Shown here piece by piece: positions 15,220-18,842 of a DNA stretch of 18,842 nucleotides. The stretch is taken from assembly GCA_016222925.1 (NCBI GenBank), contig JACRQB010000261.1:1-18842 (forward strand). The letters run 5' to 3'. A program made the translations under genes and the position numbers. The notes under the pieces are model-generated. The model had not been told where the DNA came from and did no database searches. It was given only the letters and a program-made list of their open reading frames with translations. The DNA comes from Nitrospirota bacterium. GTDB lineage: Bacteria; Nitrospirota; Nitrospiria; Nitrospirales; Nitrospiraceae. How positions within the stretch are numbered: position 1 is the stretch's first letter; the number at the start of each line of letters is the position of its first letter.

Positions 15220-16536
15220 ATGACACGCATGATCAGAATTTTCGATACGACCTTGAGGGATGGCGAACAATCGCCTGGCGCCAGTATGAACGTGGAAGAA
15301 AAGGTCATGGTCGCCAAACAACTGGCCCGGCTCGGTGTCGATATTATTGAGGCGGGATTTGCCTATAGCTCGCCCGGAGACTTTGAAGCGGTGCGGCGTA
15401 TCGCCCAGGAGGTCGAAGGACCGACGATCTGCAGTCTGGCACGGGCTCGACCAGAAGATATCGATCGAGCATGGGAGGCGTTGAAAGGCGCGCCGAAAGT
15501 CCGCATCCATACGTTCTTGTCAACGTCCGATATTCATCTGAAACACCAGTTTCGGATGACGCGGGAGCAGGCCAAGCAGCGTGCCGTGGAGATGGTCCAG
15601 CGGGCGCGGGGTTATGTGGAGGATGTCGAATTCTCTCCAATGGATGCGAGCCGATCAGATCCCTCGTTCCTCTATGAGGTCATTGAGGCGGTCATCGCTG
15701 CCGGAGCCAGCACCGTGAACATTCCTGACACGGTCGGGTACGCCGTTCCACAAGAATTCGGCGCACTGATCAAGGGGATTTGCGACAAGGTCTCCAATGC
15801 CACACAAGCCGTGATTTCCGTCCATTGCCACAACGATCTGGGGGTTGCGGTGGGGAACAGCTTGGCGGCGATTATGAATGGGGCAGGCCAAGTGGAATGT
15901 ACGATCAACGGAATCGGAGAGCGCGCTGGTAACACCTCTCTGGAAGAAATCGTGATGGGACTCCGCACCAGGACCGATTTCTATCAGGCGGATACTCGCA
16001 TTCGAACCGAGGAGATTGCCAAGACCAGTCGTCTGGTCAGCAAGATTACGGGGATGGTGGTGCAACCCAATAAGGCGATCGTCGGGGCGAACGCCTTTGC
16101 CCATACGTCGGGCATTCATCAGGATGGTTTGCTCAAAGAGAAGACGACCTATGAAATTATGCGTCCGGAATCGATCGGATTGGTCGAAAGCCAGATGGTG
16201 ATGGGCAAGTTGTCCGGGCGTCATGCCTTCCGGCAGCGTTTAGAAGAGTTGGGGTACAAGCTCGGTGAGGCAGAGGTCAATCACGCCTTCGAGCGGTTCA
16301 AGAAACTTGCCGATCAAAAGAAAGAGATCTTCGAGGAAGATCTTGAGGTCATTGTCTCCGAAGAGTTGTCGAAGATGGCCGAGCGCATTGGGCTCAAAGG
16401 ACTACAAGTATCGAGTGGAACGATGCGCAGGGTGAAGTGTCGGTGCGGGTGCAAGAAGATGGTCGGACGGTCACAGGCCACGGCGCCGATACCGATATCA
16501 TTACGGCGTCTGCTCGAGCGTATATCAGCGCCTTGA
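15220..16536 (+). CDS. leuA: LeuA, 2-isopropylmalate synthase, catalytic part; C-terminal domain disrupted
   Basis: Condenses acetyl-CoA with 2-ketoisovalerate, the first committed step of leucine synthesis. Start ATG 15220 has GGAGG six bases upstream. The catalytic TIM barrel is complete: FDTTLRDGEQ with Asp14, the metal-binding HCHND at 202-206, the GIGERAGN block and the HTSGIHQDG block. The linker domain runs to about residue 395. After VSSG (residue 400) the frame leaves the family sequence, and the last 38 residues (RRVKCRCGCKK...) are out-of-frame noise ending at 16536. The true C-terminus continues in another frame to 16598. Roughly 50-60 codons of the leucine-binding regulatory domain are missing. 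If real, the protein could lack feedback inhibition or be unstable. It is preceded by a T-box. Confidence 0.93.
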   Translation: MTRMIRIFDTTLRDGEQSPGASMNVEEKVMVAKQLARLGVDIIEAGFAYSSPGDFEAVRRIAQEVEGPTICSLARARPEDIDRAWEALKGAPKVRIHTFLSTSDIHLKHQFRMTREQAKQRAVEMVQRARGYVEDVEFSPMDASRSDPSFLYEVIEAVIAAGASTVNIPDTVGYAVPQEFGALIKGICDKVSNATQAVISVHCHNDLGVAVGNSLAAIMNGAGQVECTINGIGERAGNTSLEEIVMGLRTRTDFYQADTRIRTEEIAKTSRLVSKITGMVVQPNKAIVGANAFAHTSGIHQDGLLKEKTTYEIMRPESIGLVESQMVMGKLSGRHAFRQRLEELGYKLGEAEVNHAFERFKKLADQKKEIFEEDLEVIVSEELSKMAERIGLKGLQVSSGTMRRVKCRCGCKKMVGRSQATAPIPISLRRLLERISAP

Positions 16537-16598
16537 ATAAGCTGGCCTACCTGGGGACAAAACAGGCGCAGGGCGAGCAGAAGGTGAGCTTGATTTGA
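16419..16598 (+). pseudogene. leuA: leuA C-terminal remnant (end of the leucine regulatory domain)
   Basis: In the frame starting at 16419 the sequence reads NDAQGEVSVRVQEDG, then GHGADTDIITASARAYISALNKL near the end, and stops at TGA 16596-16598. These are the last two structural blocks of the LeuA regulatory domain. They belong to the gene starting at 15220 but are shifted to its +2 frame. There is no start codon of its own. It marks the right edge of the missing segment. Confidence 0.88.
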
Positions 16599-16657
16599 CG
16601 CGGATCTCCACGGTACAGTTTCACGGTCTGTGGTGAGGCCTGTTGGATTGAGAGGGT

Positions 16658-16902
16658 TTGTCCGTGTTCAAGGTGACGCTGGCGGATCGCCCAGAGTTCC
16701 TGGCTGGGGACGAGACTCGCTTGCGGGAGATTTTTCACCCTGCCAAGCATCAGCTCAACCTGAATTATAGTCTTGCCCACGGGACATTTATGTGCCGCCG
16801 GGAGGGCAACAGTTCGTGGAAAATACCGGAGAGACCGATATCGAGTTTCTCTGCCTCGTCGATCCGGCCTGGCGGATGGAAGATGAAGCGATACTGGAAT
16901 AG
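16658..16902 (+). pseudogene. Small cupin-domain protein with internal deletion and frameshift
   Basis: The N-terminal 44 residues (SVFKVTLADRPEFLAGDETR, then HPAK...LNYSLAHGTF) and the C-terminal part in the +2 frame from 16789 (YVPPGGQQFVENTGETDIEF, then LCLVDPAWRMEDEAILE, TAG 16900-16902) are the two ends of a single-domain cupin of about 120 residues. The middle of about 40 residues, which would hold the metal-binding histidines and glutamate of cupin motif 1, is absent. As sequenced, the first frame runs on to 16909 as nonsense. The start may be TTG 16658 or GTG 16664. It lies between leuA and leuB. Its substrate is unknown. Confidence 0.78.
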
Positions 16903-16937
16903 GATATGAACCGATTGACTCATCGAAAGGAGCACCA

Positions 16938-18011
16938 GTGAAGGCCAAGATTGCAGTGTTGGCCGGGGACGGAGTGGGGCGCGAGATCATTCCTGAAGCC
17001 GTAAAGGTTTTGAAGGTGATCGCAGAGAAATATGGACATTCATTCGAGTTTACGTCCGCTGATATCGGCGGGCAGGCGATCGACAAGTTTGGCGTACCGC
17101 TGCCGAAGGATACCTTGGCGCTTGCCAAGCAAAGCGACGCCGTCTTGCTGGGGGCCGTCGGGGGGCCGAGGTGGGAAGGTTTAGAGTACAGCCTGCGGCC
17201 GGAGCGCGCACTACTCGGAATCCGGGAAGCCTTAGGACTCTATGCCAACTTGAGGCCGGCGAAGCTCTATGCGAATTTGGTGGATGCATCCACATTGAAG
17301 CGCGAGGTTGTCGAGGGGATCGACATCCTCGTGATCCGCGAGCTCACCGGCGGGATCTATTTCGGCAAACCGAAGGGGATCGAAAAGTTGCCGAACGGCG
17401 AAGAGCGAGGGGTCAATACGGAAGTCTATACAACGGAAGAGGTTCGACGGATCGCCAAGGTTGCGTTCGAGGCGGCGCGGAAACGGCGCAAGAAGGTCAC
17501 CTCGGTCGATAAGGCGAATGTGTTGGAATCATCCGAGCTGTGGCGCAAGGTGGTCATCGACGTCCACGCGTCCTATCCGGACGTTGAACTGGGACATATC
17601 TATGTGGATAACGCTGCCATGCAACTAGTGCGGAACCCGCGACAATTCGATGTGCTGCTCTGCAATAACATGTTCGGAGACATTCTGAGCGATGAAGCGG
17701 CGATGCTGACCGGCTCGATCGGGATGTTGCCGTCGGCGAGTATCGGGGCCAAGATCGGCCTCTTTGAGCCGATTCACGGGAGCGCTCCGGACATCGCAGG
17801 GAAAAATATCGCGAACCCCATCGCCACGATTTCATCGGCTGCCATGATGCTGTCGTATGCCTTTCAACTCGATCAAGAAGCGGAAGCCATCGAACAGGCC
17901 ATCGTGAAAACCCTCGACCTTGGCTATCGAACCAAAGATATTCAGAGTCCCGGAGCAAAGATTGTCGGGACGGTGGAGATGGGCGAGGCGATTGTCCGAA
18001 ACTTGAATTAG
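16938..18011 (+). CDS. leuB: LeuB, 3-isopropylmalate dehydrogenase
   Basis: Oxidatively decarboxylates 3-isopropylmalate with NAD+, the third step of the leucine branch. 357 residues, normal length. Visible blocks are AGDGVGREIIPEAVKVL at the N-terminus, LLGAVGGPRW near 70-80, LRPERALLGIR with substrate-binding arginines, IRELTGGIYFGKPKG near 133-147, the catalytic Lys and Asp regions (DKANVL, NMFGDILSDEAAM), and the NAD-binding EPIHGSAPDIAGK. Start GTG 16938 has AAAGGAG five bases upstream. leuC and leuD are not in the window. Intact, unlike its upstream neighbours. Confidence 0.96.
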   Translation: MKAKIAVLAGDGVGREIIPEAVKVLKVIAEKYGHSFEFTSADIGGQAIDKFGVPLPKDTLALAKQSDAVLLGAVGGPRWEGLEYSLRPERALLGIREALGLYANLRPAKLYANLVDASTLKREVVEGIDILVIRELTGGIYFGKPKGIEKLPNGEERGVNTEVYTTEEVRRIAKVAFEAARKRRKKVTSVDKANVLESSELWRKVVIDVHASYPDVELGHIYVDNAAMQLVRNPRQFDVLLCNNMFGDILSDEAAMLTGSIGMLPSASIGAKIGLFEPIHGSAPDIAGKNIANPIATISSAAMMLSYAFQLDQEAEAIEQAIVKTLDLGYRTKDIQSPGAKIVGTVEMGEAIVRNLN

Positions 18012-18027
18012 TCATCGACTCTGAACC

Positions 18028-18842
18028 ATGGCTGCCATTCTTTCCACATGGATGATCAGAACACTCGCCGGTAACGGCGAACTTGGTTGTACGGGAGACG
18101 GCGGACCTCCAACGCAGGCCCGTTTGAACGAGCCGAAGGGTCTGACGGTCGATTGCCACGGGAATGTCTATGTAGCCGATTCTGAAAATCATATCGTTCG
18201 CAAAGTCGATCGTGCCACCGGTATTCTGTCAACCGTAGCTGGGAGACGAATCACGCAGCCGCGTCTCCCAAGCAGTATGGTGGAGACGGCGAGCCAGCGG
18301 TGGGTGCCCATCTCAACTTCCCTACGGCGGTTGTTGTGGATCGGGAAGGGAATCTCTATATCGCTGATACCATGAATCATCGCGTGCGGATGGTCGATGC
18401 TGAAACCGGGATCATTTCGACCGTGGCCGGAACTGGTCAGGCACGCTTCTCCGGTGATGGCGGCCCTGCCAACCGGGCGGCACTCAATGAACCTGCGGCT
18501 CTGGCCGTTGACGACGAGGGTCGACTCTATATCGCCGATCAAAGCAATCATCGTGTACGGATGGTAGATCTCAAGACCGGTATGATACAGACGGTTGCTG
18601 GAATCGGGATCGCAACGTACGATGGTGATGGGAAACGAGCGATTGAGATGGCTCTTGCCGGTCCCAGTGGATTGGCTCTCGTAGCTGATCGACTCTATGT
18701 TGCTGATACGTTCAATGGCCGAGTGCGATGTGTCGAGCTCTCATCGGGGTTGATGACCACGGTGGCCGGCGACGGCGGAGTCTATCGGTATGCTTCGCCG
18801 TCGGAGGCGCCGTCAGCTAGCCTTTCACGCCCGACCGGAATT
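18028..18842 (+). CDS. NHL-repeat beta-propeller protein, frameshifted and partial
   Basis: Repeats of about 56 residues with the form 'L-N-x-P-x-x-[LV]-x-V-D-x-x-G-x-[LV]-Y-[VI]-A-D-x-x-N-H-x-[VI]-R-x-V-D-x-x-T-G-x-[IL]-x-T-V-A-G' are visible four times, and the gene runs off the right edge. Such propellers usually bind proteins or ligands outside or at the surface of the cell, but no signal peptide follows ATG 18028. The first repeat is in the ATG frame; after STVAG at about 18245 the frame changes, and the rest (YGGDGEPAVGAHLNFP onward, from 18276) is in the +2 frame. One extra G in the GGG run at 18241 would restore the frame with no residue loss. The upstream in-frame TGA at 18022 rules out a longer start. 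No function can be assigned. Confidence 0.75.

Noticed and set aside
1..18842. A new defence, mobile or secretion system
   Set aside because: No transposase, integrase, nuclease-helicase pair, toxin-antitoxin pair, CRISPR repeats or secretion genes were found on either strand; the genes are core metabolism and information processing.

Overview
The window is chromosomal and mostly core metabolism, at moderately high GC with few GC-poor stretches. Gene content, gene order and protein character suggest a bacterium of the phylum Nitrospirota, probably the Nitrospira lineage. The pointers are dnaG-rpoD followed by a CAU tRNA, a C4 zinc-ribbon coiled-coil protein, an RNase HIII, and an ilvBNC-psd-pssA-leuA-leuB cluster. 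This placement is an inference from memory of such genomes, not a database result.

Layout. 1-2456: the end of a putative lipoprotein-like gene, then the last steps of histidine synthesis (hisA, hisF, fused hisIE). 2467-2811: a HIT-family protein. 2826-6574: a promoter, then dnaG (primase) and rpoD (principal sigma factor), tightly coupled. 6601-6802: a promoter-like motif, an intergenic block with strong nested self-complementarity, and a tRNA with CAU anticodon. 6858-8287: a zinc-ribbon coiled-coil protein converging on RNase HIII, with overlapping stop codons. 8410-9276: an M48 metalloprotease lipoprotein. 9366-9803: the RNase P RNA gene. 9878-18011: a branched-chain amino acid cluster (ilvB, ilvN, ilvC, leuA, leuB) that also holds psd and pssA for phosphatidylethanolamine synthesis and a small cupin gene. 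18028 to the end: an NHL-repeat beta-propeller gene running off the window.

Two things stand out. First, leuA is preceded by a complete T-box riboswitch with a CUC (Leu) specifier, the UGGU acceptor-binding bulge and a 14-bp intrinsic terminator. A roughly 126-bp imperfect palindrome lies between that terminator and the leuA ribosome binding site. Second, everything up to 12.4 kb reads cleanly, but four genes between 12.4 and 18.3 kb are interrupted. ilvC lacks its NADPH-binding Rossmann motif, leuA lacks the middle of its leucine-sensing domain, the cupin lacks its metal-binding core, and the NHL gene carries a small frameshift. All four put the downstream part in the same +2 relative frame. 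Because the surrounding pathway genes and the T-box look intact, assembly or consensus errors are at least as likely as real gene decay.

I see no CRISPR array, transposase, phage gene, toxin-antitoxin or defence module. I do not think the window holds an undescribed multi-gene system. The best candidates for new biology are the leuA T-box in this lineage, the palindromic element behind it, and the structured intergenic block upstream of the tRNA.
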